Assembly (NCBI RefSeq): GCF_954871325.1
Contig: NC_088776.1
Coordinates: 38,302,508 to 38,366,507 of the forward strand
DNA: 64,000 nt
DNA from: Gordionus sp. m RMFG-2023
Lineage: Eukaryota; Nematomorpha; Gordioida; Chordodea; Parachordodidae
Direction of reading: 5' to 3'
Shown here: positions 1-12,044 of the stretch, one piece after another
Position numbering within the stretch: position 1 is the stretch's first letter
Layout: each line of letters opens with the position of its first letter
Notes under the pieces: model-generated
The model's database searches: none
Seen by the model: only the letters and a program-made list of their open reading frames with translations
What the model was told of the DNA's origin: nothing
Translations under genes and position numbers: made by a program

Positions 1-190
1 TCGTTTTGAGCCGATTTTTAAAAACGGCTAACTCAATATTTCGTCTAGAAAAATATTACGCAAGCCTCAAGATTTTGCTCATAGAAGGAACAAAGGTCTA
101 GGCATATATTATCGAAATCTCGAGGCTTAGGCAATATTTTTCTGGCTAAAATATTGAGTTAGCCGTTTTAAAAAATCGGCTCAAAATGAG
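1..190. repeat. Foldback hairpin (inverted repeat pair)
   Basis: Positions 1-40 are the near-perfect reverse complement of 151-190, so the segment can fold into a stem of about 40 bp. A weaker inner inverted repeat (GCCTCAAGATTTTG against CGAAATCTCGAGGC) extends the stem. This looks like a small foldback MITE. The left end may be cut by the window edge, so no target-site duplication can be tested. Confidence 0.6.
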
Positions 191-441
191 TCGTAAAACA
201 ACACATTCTAAGATAAAAATCGAACCTAAGAAATTACCCTGTTGGATTCCTTCTGAAAAAGAAGGCCTATATTCTACATATTGTAGGATGGAAGGGTTAG
301 CATAGGAATCTAGGGTTTAGCTAGAGTAGCATAGAATGATTTTAAGAAGACAGACCGTTTTATTGTATTATTGGCATTACTAAAATCGATTTTAAAGTGC
401 TTGTTTTCTGGATTACTTTGAAGATATATGCGGGTTATATG
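191..441. other. Intergenic stretch without recognised content
   Basis: Unique AT-rich DNA between the foldback hairpin and giant element A. I see no open frame with a recognisable domain and no repeat that recurs elsewhere in the window. Confidence 0.4.
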
Positions 442-1100
442 TAGTGTTGCGTAATCGGCTAATTTTAGCCAACTAAAAACGGCTTAGCCGAGATTTTAGG
501 TGGAAAAATCGGCTAAGCCTAATTAGGTATAGCCTAAAAACGGCTAAACCTAATTAGGTCTAAATCGGCTAAGCCTAAAAATTGGCTAAGCCTAAAAATC
601 GGCTAAGCCTAAAAATGGGCTAAGCCTAAAAATTGGCTAAAATAAATTAGTCAAAATTCTGCATCGATGCTTAGCATTAATTATTATTTATTTATTTTAG
701 TAAAATAATTTATTTTATTTATATTTAATGTAAATATTTTATTATTATCAACAAATAAACATGATATGATTTAATATTTTTTATTTATATTATTATATTT
801 TGAAATGAAAATAAATTTATTTATTTGATGTTTTTTTAATAAAAAAAATAATATGCTGCTATATTGTAAAAATAAAAATGTAATATTCTTTATAATATAA
901 TTTATTAGTGATTTTCACAATCTTCTTTATAAATACATCTTTTATTGAGGAATTATATTGTAAATTTTATTAGATAAATATCAATCTTTTATAATTTTTT
1001 TATCATTTTTTTAAAATTATCTATTTTTTATTAAATGAGGTGGATTTTATGAAACTTTTTTGATGATTTTATATGATCTTTTTAAGGATAATATTTTAAT

Positions 1101-3175
1101 GTGACAATTGTCATAATCGTTATTTTATAAGTTTTTTGAATTTTTTTGAAGAAAATAGGTTAAAATAAGTATTAATAACATGTGTAAATATAAATTTAGT
1201 GAAGATGTACCAAAGAAAAGTGACAATTGTCATAATCGTTATTTTTAAAGTTTTTTGAATTTTTTTGACGACAATATGTTAAAATAAGTATTAATGACAT
1301 GTTTAAATAAAAATTTAGTGAAGATGTACCATAGAAAATTGACAATTGTCATAATCGTTATTTTTAAATTTTTTTGAATTTTTTTGAAGAAAATATGTTA
1401 AAATAAGTATTAAAAACATGTTTAAATAAAAATTTAGTGAAGATGTACAATAGAAAAGTGACAATTGTCATAATCGTTATTTTATACGTTTTTTGAATTT
1501 TTTTGAAGAAAATAGGTTAAAATAAGTATTAATAACATGTGTAAATATAAATTTAGTGAAGATGTACCAATGAAAAGTGACATTTGTCATAATCGTTATT
1601 TTATAAGTTTTTTGAATTTTTTTGAAGAAAATAGGTTAAAATAAGTGTTAATAACATGTGTAAATATAAATTTAGTGAAGATGTACCAATGAAAAGTGAC
1701 ATTTGTCATAATCGTTATTTTTAAAGTTTTTTGAATTTTTTTGAAGAAAATATGTTAAAATAAGTAGTAAAAACATGTTTAAATAAAAATTTAGTGAAGA
1801 TGTACCATAGAAGTGACAATTATCATAATCGTTATTTTATAAGTTTTTGTAATTTTTTTGAAAATAATATGTTAAAATAAGTATTAAAAACATGTTTAAA
1901 TAAAAATTTAGTGAAGATGTACCATAGAAAAGTGACATTTGTCATAATCGTTAATTTTAAAGTTTTTTGAATTTTTTTGAAGAAAATAGGTTAAAATAAG
2001 TAGTAATAATATGTGTAAAATATAAATTTAGTGAAGAAGTACCAATGAAAAGTGACATTTGTTATAATCGTTATTTTATACGTTTTATGAATTTTTTGAA
2101 GAAAATAGGTTAAAATAAGTATTAATAACATGTGTAAATATAAATTTAGTGAAGATGTACCAATGAAAAGTGACATTTGTCATAATCGTTATTTTATAAG
2201 TTTTTTGAATTTTTTGAAGAAAATAGGTTAAAATAAGTATTAATAACATGTGTAAATATAAATTTAGTGAAGATGTACCAATGAAAAGTGACATTTGTCA
2301 TAATCGTTATTTTTAAAGTTTTTTGAATTTTTTTGAAGAAAATATGTTAAAATAAGTAGTAAAAACATGTTTAAATAAAAATTTAATGAAGATGTACCAT
2401 AGAAAAGTGACAATTATCATAATCGTTATTTTATAAGTTTTTGGAATTTTTTTGAAGAAAATATGTTAAAATAAGTATTAAAAACATGTTTAAATAAAAA
2501 TTTAGTGAAGATGTACCATAGAAAAGTGACATTTGTCATAATCGTTAATTTTAAAGTTTTTTGAATTTTTTGTAAGAAAATAGGTTAAAATAAGTATTAA
2601 TAATATGTGTAAATATAAATTTAGTGAAGAAGTACCAATGAAAAGTGACATTTGTTATAATTGTTATTTTTAAAGTTTTTTGAATTTTTTTGAAGAAAAT
2701 ATGTTAAAATAAATATTAAAAACATGTTTAAATTAAAATTTAGTGAAGATGTGCCATAAAAAAGTGACAATTGTCATAATCGTTATTTTTCGGTTTTTTT
2801 AAATTTTTTTTGACGAAAATATGTTAAAATAAGTATTAATAATATGTGTAAATATAAATTTAGTGAAGAAATACCAATGAAAAGTGACATTTGTTATAAT
2901 TGTTATTTTTAAAGTTTTTTGAATTTTTTTAAAGAAAATATGTTAAAATAAATATTAAAAACATGTTTAAATTAAAATTTAGTGAAGATGTGCCATAAAA
3001 AAGTGACAATTGTCATAATCGTTATTTTTAAAGTTTTTTGAATTTTATTGACAAAGATATTTTAAAATAAGTATTGATAACCTGTTTAAATAAAAATTTA
3101 GTAAAGATGTACTCTAGATAAGCGACAATTGTCATAATCGTTATTTTTAAAGTTTTTTGATTTTTTTTGACCAAA
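1101..3175 (+). repeat. Satellite array, about 18 units of ~119 bp (left arm of A)
   Basis: Units start at GTGACAATTGTCATAATCG and recur every 117-121 bp (1101, 1220, 1340, 1459 ... 3122). Each contains the 12 bp palindrome TGACAATTGTCA or the variant TGACATTTGTCA, then an A/T-rich spacer, then a segment reading GTGAAGATGTACCATAG. Short open frames here are by-products of the repeat and not genes. Confidence 0.9.
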
Positions 3176-3470
3176 ATAGTTAACTTGCATCGATATTGAT
3201 TTTAAATAGAAAAAAAAGTTTACCCAAATTTTAAACAAGATTATCTGGTGAAAATTGATAAAAAAATAATAATTTCTAACTTAGGATTAGATATTATGAT
3301 ATAAATTTTGCATATTAATTTCTGACCCGATGAACAAATGTAATAAAATGCCAATTTGCTCCTGTTTTTGGGGAAGGATCTATTATTACCATATGTTTTT
3401 CTATGGCATATACTCAGGCAATTTTAATTTTACAATCTATATTTTACCCATTTACATCAAAGAAATTTTA
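3176..3470. other. Centre of element A
   Basis: Non-repetitive AT-rich DNA between the two opposed satellite arrays. No coding frame or recognisable domain was seen. Confidence 0.4.
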
Positions 3471-4318
3471 AAAATAACGATTATGACAATTGTCACTTTT
3501 CTATAGTACATCTTCTAAATTTTTATTTAAACATGTTATTATTACTCATTTTAACATATTTTCGTCAACAAAAATCAAAAAACTTAAAAAATAATGATTA
3601 TGACAATTGTCGCTTATCTAGAGTACATCTTCACTAAATTTTTATTTAAACATGTTATATATTTATATTTTAAAATATTTTCGTCAAAAAAATTCAAAAA
3701 ACTTTAAGAATAACGATTATGACAATTGTCACTTTTCATTGGTACATCTTCACTAAATTTATATTTACACATGTTATTAATACTTATTTTAACATATTTT
3801 CGTCAAAAAAATTCAAAAAACTTTAAAAATAGCGATTATGACAATTGTCAGTTTTCATTGGTACATCTTCACTAAATTTATATTTACACATGTTATTAAT
3901 ACTTATTTTAACATATTTTCGTCAAAAAATTAAAAAAACGTATAAAAATAATCGATTATGACAATTGTCACTTTTCTATGGTACATCTTCACTAAATTTT
4001 TATTTAAACATGTTTTTAATACTTATTTTAACATATTTTCTTCAAAAAAATTCAAAAAACTTTAAAAATAACGATTATGACAATTGTCAATTTTCTATGG
4101 TACATCTTCACTAAATTTTTATTTAAACATGTTATTAATACTTATTTTAACATATTGTCGTCAAAAAACTTTAAAAATAACGATTATGACAATTGTCACT
4201 TTTCTTTGGTACATCTTCCTAAATTTATATTTACACATGTTATTTATACTTATTTTAACCTATTTTCTTCAAAAAAAATTCAAAAAACTTATAAAATAAC
4301 GATTATGACAATTGTCAC
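3471..4318 (-). repeat. Satellite array, about 8 units, inverted (right arm of A)
   Basis: The same ~119 bp unit as in 1101-3175 but reverse-complemented (ATAACGATTATGACAATTGTCAC). Copies lie near 3483, 3602, 3719, 3839, 3960, 4078, 4187 and 4306. The two arrays face each other head to head. The right arm has fewer than half as many units as the left, so the arrays expand or contract independently of the near-identical arms outside them. Confidence 0.9.
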
Positions 4319-4984
4319 ATTAAAATATTATCCTTAAAAAGATCATATAAAATCATCAAAAAAGTTTCATAAAATCCACCTCATTTAATAAAAAATAGAT
4401 AATTTTAAAAAAATTATAAAAAATTTATAAAAGATTTCACCTAAAAGATTGATATTTATCTAATAAAATTTACAATATAATTCCTCAATAAAAGATGTAT
4501 TTATAAAGAAGATTGTGAAAATCACTAATAAATTATATTAAAAAGAATATTACAATTTTACAATATAGCAGCATATTATTTTTTTTATTAAAATAACATC
4601 AAATAAATAAATTTATTTTCATTTCAAAATATAATAATATAAATAAAAAATATTAAATCATATCATGTTTATTTGTTGATAATAATAAAATATTTACATT
4701 AAATATAAATAAAATAAATTATTTTACTAAAATAAATAAATAATAATTAATACTAAGCATCGATGCAGAATTTTGACTAATTTTTAGCAGATTTATATAG
4801 GCTTAGCCGATTTTTAGGCTTAACCTAATTAGGCTAAGCCGATTTTTAGTTTTAGCCGATTTTTAGGCTTACCTAATTAGGCTTAGCCGATTTTTAGGCT
4901 TAGGCTAATACGCTTAGCCGATTTTTAGACTTAGCCTTATTAGGCTTAGGCGTAGTTTTTAGCCGACTACGCAACACTACTCGC

Positions 4985-5355
4985 AGCCACCTTCGATACC
5001 AACCACTAGACTTGGAGATTAGTTTTGATACTTATCTCCTGAAGAGGATGCCTATGCCAATTGGGCGTAAGTTTTTGTTAGGTTTTGTGAGGGCGATTAT
5101 TTTGCTCCAAGCCGAATTGGTTAGGCTAAGATAGGTGCGTCACCATGTAAGAGCCGGTTGCAAAGGGTATTTATACTGCTGAGTAAATTAGTTTGAGTGT
5201 TTAAAAGAGGGATTGTTAGGTCTTGAAGATATATCTGTCTCATGCCTTCAACGCCATGTGCAGAATCTTTTTGAAAAGTTGAGATCGCTCTTCTCATATT
5301 CTCTGAATTCTGCTGTATGTGGAAATTACACCAGGCAATTTAGTTGCATGATGTT
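4985..5355 (+). mobile_element. LINE remnant, N-terminal side (interrupted)
   Basis: Weakly coding DNA whose frames resemble the region ahead of the reverse transcriptase in the LINE family seen several times in this window (for example an AYANWVSLLLVFARAIILL-like stretch). The hAT remnant at 5356-7579 separates it from the better-supported RT start at 7990-8262, so the two pieces are probably one LINE copy split by that insertion. The assignment of this piece is tentative. Confidence 0.3.
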
Positions 5356-7579
5356 TAGGGTTGTGCGACGCCGGCTCACGCCGGTATTTTTATTCACGCC
5401 GGGAAAGCCGCCGATTGAGATCATCGGCGCGAGCCGGCTCGCCGCCGATTTTTATTATGGCGGCGGCGTGGCGTATGTAATTTAGAAAGCATATTAATTA
5501 TATTTATATAATATTAACATTAATAAAATTAAAATATGAATTGTTTGCTATATATCATAGACTAGTATATATCATTTACATTCATTCATACATCATATTT
5601 TATTTCCACAAACAATTCATATTAATTATTTTTATGGACTTGCACGTTTTAAACCACCCTATATACAATTATTAAATAACAACTCTCTCTACTAATCATA
5701 AATCAAGTTATGTCTGGAGGTACTTTGGAAATCTTATTTTGAAGAATGAAAATAAGAAAAGCACAATAATGCCTGATTATATTTATTGTGAACCTTGCTT
5801 AAAATTGGCGAAAGCCAACACCAAATGCAGCAACAATATAAAAGATAAAAAATGGCTCTTCGGTTATTATTATTGTTTATTATTATTCATTTAAAATTTT
5901 TAACTGGTTTGTAATATTAATTTTATTAAGCTTTATTTTGAAAGTTCAAAACAATTAAATTTTTAGTTTATTTATTGTCAGCTCTATTTTGAGATCTTTT
6001 AATGTATAAACTTAATATATAATTTATTAAATTAATTATATAAAACTTTATTTTGAAAGTTTAAATCAAATTCATAATTTGTTTCATTCCAACTCTAATT
6101 ATTATATTTTTAAATGTCGTTTAATGTATAACTTAATATATAATTTATTAAATTAATTATGTAAAACTTTATTTTAAAAGTTAAAACTAAATCAAATTTA
6201 TAATATGTTTCATTCCAGCTCTAATTATTTTGATGTTTTTTAAATATCTTTTTAATGTTTAAAATAAATATGAAATCTAATATGGCGAAATTATGTTTTG
6301 ATATGCTGCTTATATTTAATGCCATTTGATTCTATAAACAATAAAGAAATGACAGATTTTCTAAAGGTTTAAAATTTATATAAAATGATTATTAAAAAAT
6401 AAATTGCCTAAAAAATAGAAATATAAGATAATTGATTCCTCGTCAGAATTACCAAATAGGGCAACCATTAGTCTGGGTGCACTAAATTATGTTTGTTTAT
6501 CTATAAAGGCGCATGTTGTAAATCTGATTGATTCTGGACCAAAATTTTGTTCTATCACTTTTGATTTATGGACCTATCATTTCAAGCGTCGAAATTATAT
6601 CACATTTAGTCTTCATCATTTAGATGTAAATTTTGATTTAAAATATTTTACCCTAGCAACTAGAAATGTGACTCAAAAGCATACTGGGGAAACAATATTA
6701 TCTGAGATGGATAGTATTGAAGAGGAGTTCCATTTAATAGCCAAAATAATACAAATGGTAACTGATGCTGGAGCCAATGTCAAAAGAAGCGTCAATTAGG
6801 GGATTATGAGCATCATTTATGTTTAGGGCATGGACTTCATAATTTGGTTACAATTGATGGCATAAAAAAGTTACCAAAATTGATATTCTCATTAAAAAAA
6901 ATTAGAGAAATTATTTCAGCCCTCAGATATCGAGTAGCTGATTTGGAATGTGAAATTGAGGTTGAACATCATAAATGTCTGCAGTCAATTTATGAGACAG
7001 GTAATATCTTGGATATTAATGATTTGATCCATACCTAGATGACCATTTTTATGTCTGATGAATCGGATAATAGAAATGGCATTGCACCAACCAATCTAAT
7101 TATTGCAAAAACTTTAAAATTAAATTGCCTTACCCGCTGGCATAGCATATTGATTATGCTAGAAAGGGTTCGCAGTGTAATCAAAATTCCTATAAATAAA
7201 GTTCTAAATAAAATAGGAAAACAATCTTTGAAACTCTTTAATAAAGAATGGGATATGATTGATGAGCTTTACGCAGTATTATATCCATTCCGAGAGTCGG
7301 TGGATTTTCTTTCCTCCCAAAAAGGATCGACAATAAACTTAGTATTATTTCTCAGTGAAATAGAAGCTCATATACAAATCAATAGATCTGATTGCTCAGA
7401 TATTATATGCTTAAAAGAAAATATGAAAAGCTTGACTATAAGTTTCTCATTACTGAACTTCAAGTTATTTTATATTTTTATTAATAAAATTATATTTTAA
7501 ACATTAGATATTAGCAACTCTACTTGAAAAAAATTTAAAAAACCGCCGCCGTCGATTGAAACATCGGCGTACAGGTCTA
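5356..7579. mobile_element. hAT transposon remnant (family II, GC-rich ends)
   Basis: The ends are related inverted repeats: the left begins TAGGGTTGTGCGACGCCGG, and the right, reverse-complemented, begins TAGACCTGTACGCCGATG. Both are followed by unusually GC-rich GCCGCC/GGCGGCG subterminal DNA (5370-5475 and 7540-7572). The interior holds a broken hAT transposase at 6436-7500. The flanking 8-mers (ATGATGTT and TTCATAGC) do not match, so the duplication is lost or the exact ends are a few bases off. Confidence 0.65.
6436..7500 (+). pseudogene. Broken hAT transposase (family II)
   Basis: Several adjoining frames give a recognisable hAT transposase. In order they are: ITFDLWTYHFKRRNYITFSL, the usual core D-x-W region; HTGETILSEMDSI; MVTDAGANVK, the DNA-AN motif with the second catalytic Asp; CLGHGLHNLV, the C-x2-H motif; and NCLTRWHSILIMLERV, the RW-S-x5-LERL motif. 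Stops and frame changes lie between about 6795 and 7040, so the copy is dead. The C-terminal dimerisation domain is missing, cut off before 7500. No BED finger was seen upstream. Confidence 0.75.
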
Positions 7580-8262
7580 TTCATAGCTAATTGAGTGTAG
7601 GTTTGAAAATTAATGGGGCCACTGTGTCTGATGAAAAGGCCGGAACCTCATTATAGCTAAATTATCGATTTTTTCCCCATTAAATTTACCGTTAACTTAA
7701 GATTTCTGGATAATTTCATTATGGAGATTATGCCCACTAAAATATTGTCTAAATCCTTTAACCTGTTCTTAATTTATTGGGTGAGGGACAACTTACTTTT
7801 GTCAATTTGGACTTGAAGGGCATGGAAGCCAAATAAAAAAAACTTTTTCCAATGCTGTAAGGAGTTAAAATTGGTTAGAAGATTATTAATATTTTCACTG
7901 TATGATTTAGCCGCAATAAGCCTGCCTCCTCAGAGGATTCTTGAGATAATGTGGATTTAGGTAAATTTGTAAATTTATCGGAGAAGGAGGGTGATGGTAA
8001 CTCATTGGAGGTGCAAGGTGAGACTCATTCTGGCCTCTTCATCAGACAGACTGGCCATTAGCTTTCAAAGATACACTCAATTAGCTGTGACGGACCCTTC
8101 ACAACAGGCAACTGAATCACCTAGTGTAATTTCCACATGTTATCTAGCAAAATTTACCCAAGAGGAAGTGAGAAAAGCGATCTCAACTTTTTAAAAAGAT
8201 TCTGCATATGGCTTTGAAGGCATGAGACCGATATATTTCCAAGATCTAGCCATCTATAAACT
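7580..8262 (+). mobile_element. LINE remnant, start of reverse transcriptase
   Basis: At 8136-8260 the frame reads FTQEEVRKAISTF, a stop, then DSAYGFEGMRPIYFQDL. This matches the EEV-KAI-SF-GSAGG-DGLRP-HLKDL start of the RT domain typical of an invertebrate LINE family. Upstream (7990-8135), LILASSSDRLA corresponds to the conserved LASSDD-LA stretch of the same proteins. The copy has at least one internal stop and ends abruptly where MITE DNA begins near 8240-8262. Confidence 0.6.
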
Positions 8263-8677
8263 AAATCTATAAATAATATAGATAATTAACAAAAAATTAA
8301 ATAAGTTATTTATGATAAGATTCAATAACAAATACATTATAGAGATTTCAAGCACAATGAATTATAAAACGTTTGTTATAGAAATAGATAGCCATCCAAG
8401 AGTGGAATAATATAAGATTCTTGATCGACATTGAGAAAAATTTAGATATAGATTATAGTATAGAATAGAATAGCAATCGATATTAAAAATCTGATGGCCG
8501 GAAAATTCTTAGAAAAAATTTGGATCGTGGTATCTTTAGTAAATTTTTAACGATCCACGACGGGTCCGATTTTTCCCAAATTTTGGATCGGACTGCGCTT
8601 CAGGCATATTTTTTAAAAGTTAGAGGGATGGGCCACTTATGCTAAATTCTTAACGAGCCGGGCCTTGCAGACCTCTG
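8240..8677. mobile_element. hAT-like MITE, CAGAGACC group (left end lost)
   Basis: The right end is GGGCCTTGCAGACCTCTG, with GGGCCGG-rich subterminal DNA. The internal AT-rich part (AATATAAGATTC ... GAAAAATTTAGATATAG ... AAATCTGATGGCCGGAAAATT) is shared with the copy at 36298-36825. The left terminal repeat is not recognisable. Confidence 0.5.
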
Positions 8678-8753
8678 ATCAAGTATTTAATTTTATTATT
8701 ATTTATAAGCAATATTTTAATAATGGTTAGAAAAATTTTTAAAAATTGCCCTG

Positions 8754-8852
8754 ACTATCGGCAACGTGTTGGCTTTGTATAAATAATCAGCGACGCATTC
8801 TAGAGGGCACAAAAATTATAGCTAATGACTGACCGGCGTACAGCTCTAGATG
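8754..8852. mobile_element. Fragment with hAT family II-like end
   Basis: The sequence ends in CCGGCGTACAGCTCTA, close to the right end of the hAT at 5356-7579 (ATCGGCGTACAGGTCTA). No left end or coding content was found. Probably a very short deletion derivative. Confidence 0.3.
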
Positions 8853-9117
8853 GGACTAACAAAATTTATAATTATACTAAGATCAGTCATATAAAGGAGT
8901 CACTTATAGAGGTCTGCCAAACCCGGGAAAATTGTGAATGTTATTTCGGGTGTGGGGTTGGAAAATTTTTATTTTTTTTTTAAAAAAACTAGGTCGAGAA
9001 AGACTTTTTTTCTTGCAAATTAGGTTTAAAAAATTTGTCGCGTGCAGGTTTCTAGTCACTTATGATATAGTTTTTTTATTATTTATATCACTATTTTATA
9101 CCCAACACTATTCTCAG

Positions 9118-9573
9118 TCCCTGATTGTGCTGCCTCAATATCCCCCTGCGTTCTTCCACCTTTTCCACCCCACCATCATAATGATGCCGCTTCAGCTTGT
9201 ACATCGAATTCTTTTTCCGCGACTTCCAATCATCATCACGCTCCTTCTTCCTACAATCACAACATCAACCAACATCATAACCCTAATCTTCCTCTGCTCC
9301 CTTCGGCCTCTTACAACCATAACCCTTCCTGCGCTAACGTTAATAATATCATGATTAAACAGGATAGGGCAGACAGATGGCTTCATTCGTTAGTTGAAAC
9401 GATGTGCGTTCCAGATTCTGGCTTAGATATTAGAGACCGGAATTGGCTTAAATTGACCATAAAAAATGCTTTTTTAGGTTCTGATCTGGTCGATTGGCTT
9501 GCTGCTAGAGGGTACAGATTGGACGAGGGAGACATTTACAAAAGGATTGGATCCGGGGAGACTATTAATAATG
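9118..9573 (+). CDS. DVL: Dishevelled exon: His/Asn-rich linker and N-terminal half of the DEP domain
   Basis: Dishevelled is the cytoplasmic hub of Wnt signalling; its DEP domain docks on Frizzled and the membrane. This exon encodes a linker rich in His, Asn, Ser and Pro (runs such as [17 protein letters not shown]), followed by [29 protein letters not shown] and [18 protein letters not shown]. The last stretches match the Dishevelled DEP signature [30 protein letters not shown]. The acceptor is inferred at a pyrimidine-rich CACTATTCTCAG (ends 9117), and the donor at AATG|GTTCAT. Both imply phase 1, which matches the next exon. No DIX or PDZ exon is visible upstream; 1-9 kb is repeat DNA. 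Confidence 0.8.
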
Positions 9574-9633
9574 GTTCATTTTATAAAAAAAATTATTCAA
9601 TTATCTTAATTTTTCTTTTGCTTATTTAATCTA

Positions 9634-10423
9634 ACCGAGCGGTTCCTGGTTTTTAAAGACACTCATATCGGTTCGTTCTGGTTTAGAATTTATATCTGAT
9701 CGTTTCGATTTTTATAAATTTTATTTTTAAAAAAATTACTCTTATTATTTAACATCTAAAATGTATTATTATTTTTAACTCAATGTAAGACCATTTAATA
9801 TAAAACACATATATGAAATAAAAGTATAAAAATAATTTAATGCAATTTTAGTTAACTTATTTAAATTGAAGATTTATAGTGAGATTTTTTATTATTATAA
9901 AATTTAACAAAATACAGATTTAGTAGAATATTGGAATTATGATTTTTCCCTAAATTATAAGCAAGCATTATTATAAAAACTAATTAATTAATAATATATA
10001 TATATGAATAAGCTTGTTAATTTAGCCATAAATAGTTTTGTATGATAATTGTTTAAGATTATTTCTTATCTAATTGATTAGTAATTTGCCTAATTTTTAT
10101 TAAACTGAGTATATAAATTAAAAAAAATAAACTTGGTATTGATTGATATGAAGATAAAGGCTATTTAATTGTATAAAAAAAAATTTAATTTGAAGGAAAT
10201 TACGATTTTAAATTACCTTCAAGGAAAATTAAAATTTGAAATTTATGTTAATAATTTAAAATTAATTATTTTAATTTTAAAAACCGTTAAGATCCGGGTT
10301 AAACCGGTTTAAAATATTTATAACAATTGGTTCGCTCTTTTTATATTTCTTTATAATGAGTCGTTCACTGTGACGATTCATAAAATTATACCAGTTTCGC
10401 CGTTCGATTTGGTTTGAAACCCT
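9634..10423 (-). mobile_element. Internally deleted hAT family I copy
   Basis: The left side (CGGTTCCTGGTTTTTAAAG, ATCGGTTCGTTCTGG) and right side (GGTTCGCTCTTTTTATATTT ... GGTTTGAAACCCT) match the subterminal GGTTCGG-rich DNA of the complete hAT at 14113-17625 read in reverse. The middle (AATAAGCTTGTTAATTTAGC, ATTTCTTATCTAATTGATTAG) matches 14430-14560 of that element. The transposase is gone. It sits in the Dishevelled intron. Confidence 0.65.
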
Positions 10424-11563
10424 CATATTTACCCACTATACAAAAATTTGAATATACTCCTTAACATTATATATATTTTGGTTTTTGGACTTCACAATTA
10501 TCGATTTCCCTATCTTTAATCGTTTTACATTTTATTTGAAATACGTATAAATGTTAATTTTCTTTTAACTAGATAAAATCACCCCCCCCCCCACCCTATT
10601 TTTATATCGATATTATCATTATTCAAATTAATGAAGGTCAAAGACCGGGCCGATTTTTTTAAAGTTTTGCAAAACCTCCATTAAACCTAGGTCCAAATTA
10701 AATCAGGAAATATTAAATATTTAGTCTTGACTTTAGTTTTTATTATTTATTTTTATGGGTTTTTTTCATTTTCAGGCAGGATAATATGATTCGGAAACCA
10801 CTTACAAAATTTATAATGAGATCATATTTATTGAAACCACCAAAATATTAAAATTAAATATATTTTGAATCATTCCAATTTACTAACCATGTTATATAAT
10901 GTTGGTAGTTGAAACAGGAGTTAATCAAAATATGACATTTTTTATTTTTAAATTTACCAATTAAAAATTAAAAAAGATAAAATTTTATGCTTTTGAAGCT
11001 ATAAAATTATTAATTTTGATTAAAACAAATTTAAGAAGATGGAGGTGTAATTAATGTAATGTTCTCCTTCATCTAATTTTATTTAAAAAATTTAAAGTAT
11101 ATTATCTTATATGCATAAAAATATAACTTTTTACTATACCAAAAGGAAGAATTATAAGGTTAATTGGATTTAATAAAATTAAAGAATTTACTTTAGTTTT
11201 AAAAGAAATATATTTTTTTCCTTTTGTTTCTTATAAAAAGTGTGACTTTTTTTTGAGGTAATATATTCTTCTGTCTTATTTTTGCATCCCCCCCCAGCCC
11301 TACCACTATGAGATTATTGGGCTATATAATACATTTTATGGGCATTTTAAATAACAGGGCAGACGACCTTATGGGTTTGAGAAGCAAGATGATAAGAAGA
11401 GGTGGTCATTATCATTAAGAAAATATTTAAGTCATTTTGACTAAAAATAATATATTTTTATTATTATATCCCATTTGAACTTAATTTTATAAACCAAAAT
11501 ATTAATAATTGCAAGAATATTTAATATTATTAGAAATAAATGTTTTATTAAATTTATTTTTAT

Positions 11564-11790
11564 CAGAGACCTTCAGGCCCGGCCCTAAGTCCGGCTCGAC
11601 TGCATTTTAATTTTTTAAATATACTCGGGCCAGGCCTAAAAAATTTTTAACCAAATATTTAAAATCGCCATTATTAGCTATAAAAATCAAAAATAAATAA
11701 AATATATTTTAAAAAAAACCCGGGCCGAAAGACATTTTTGAAAAAAATATCCGGGCCGGGTCGTACAAATGATACCTCTGCAGGTCTCTG
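11564..11790. mobile_element. 227 bp hAT-like MITE with 8 bp TSD
   Basis: It starts CAGAGACCTTCAGGCCCGG and ends CTGCAGGTCTCTG, and is flanked on both sides by the direct repeat ATTTTTAT (11556-11563 and 11791-11798). The interior is AT-rich with GGCCCGG/CCGGGCC blocks. An 8 bp TSD with a CAG-G start fits a hAT-type non-autonomous element. Confidence 0.85.
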
Positions 11791-12044
11791 ATTTTTATAA
11801 ATATAATTGCACATATATTATTAGTATAAGAACTGAAAATCTCAAATTAAAAAATTTCGCATTTAAAAAATTTTAACGGTCTGGACCAAAAGATTCATCC
11901 TAAAACCTTTTGCAAAAACCGTTTTTCGTTGACCATTACTAATTAATATTCTTCCCTCTTTTAATTTCTTATAGACTATATATATAGCGATGACAATTTT
12001 TAAAATCAAATTTATTTTAACTTATTTTTATTTTGGAAATATAG

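Larger units (their letters stand above)
442..4979. mobile_element. Giant palindromic hAT-like element A
   Basis: The ends are inverted repeats starting TAGTGTTGCGTA (442) and finishing ...TACGCAACACTA (4979). Inside the ends lie subterminal clusters of a short motif around AATCGGCTAAGCCTA (about 455-650 and 4795-4965). Next come near-identical arms of about 430 bp (664-1100 against 4320-4765), then two satellite arrays in opposite orientation (1101-3175 and 3471-4318) around a 300 bp centre. Nothing in it codes for a transposase. The TAGTG terminus fits hAT ends, and element B in this window has the same architecture with a proven 8 bp duplication. Around A itself the flanking 8-mers (GTTATATG, CTCGCAGC) do not match, so its flanks may have been rearranged. 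Confidence 0.75.
9574..12044 (+). other. Dishevelled intron with transposon debris
   Basis: A 2.47 kb AT-rich intron. It holds a 790 bp hAT deletion derivative (9634-10423), a 227 bp MITE (11564-11790) and homopolymer C tracts near 10580-10592 and 11287. No coding exon was seen between the two DEP halves. Confidence 0.65.

Noticed and set aside
1101-3175. Regular repeats that could suggest a CRISPR array
   Set aside because: The whole 119 bp unit is repeated, with no unique spacers. Host genes and transposons show this is animal DNA; it is a satellite.
1991-4337. Short open frames of 60-90 codons in the satellite arrays
   Set aside because: They repeat with the satellite period, have the same low-complexity composition and start at non-ATG codons in places. 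They are by-products of the repeat.
442-4979. Target-site duplication for element A
   Set aside because: The 8-mers outside the ends (GTTATATG and CTCGCAGC) do not match, so no TSD is claimed.
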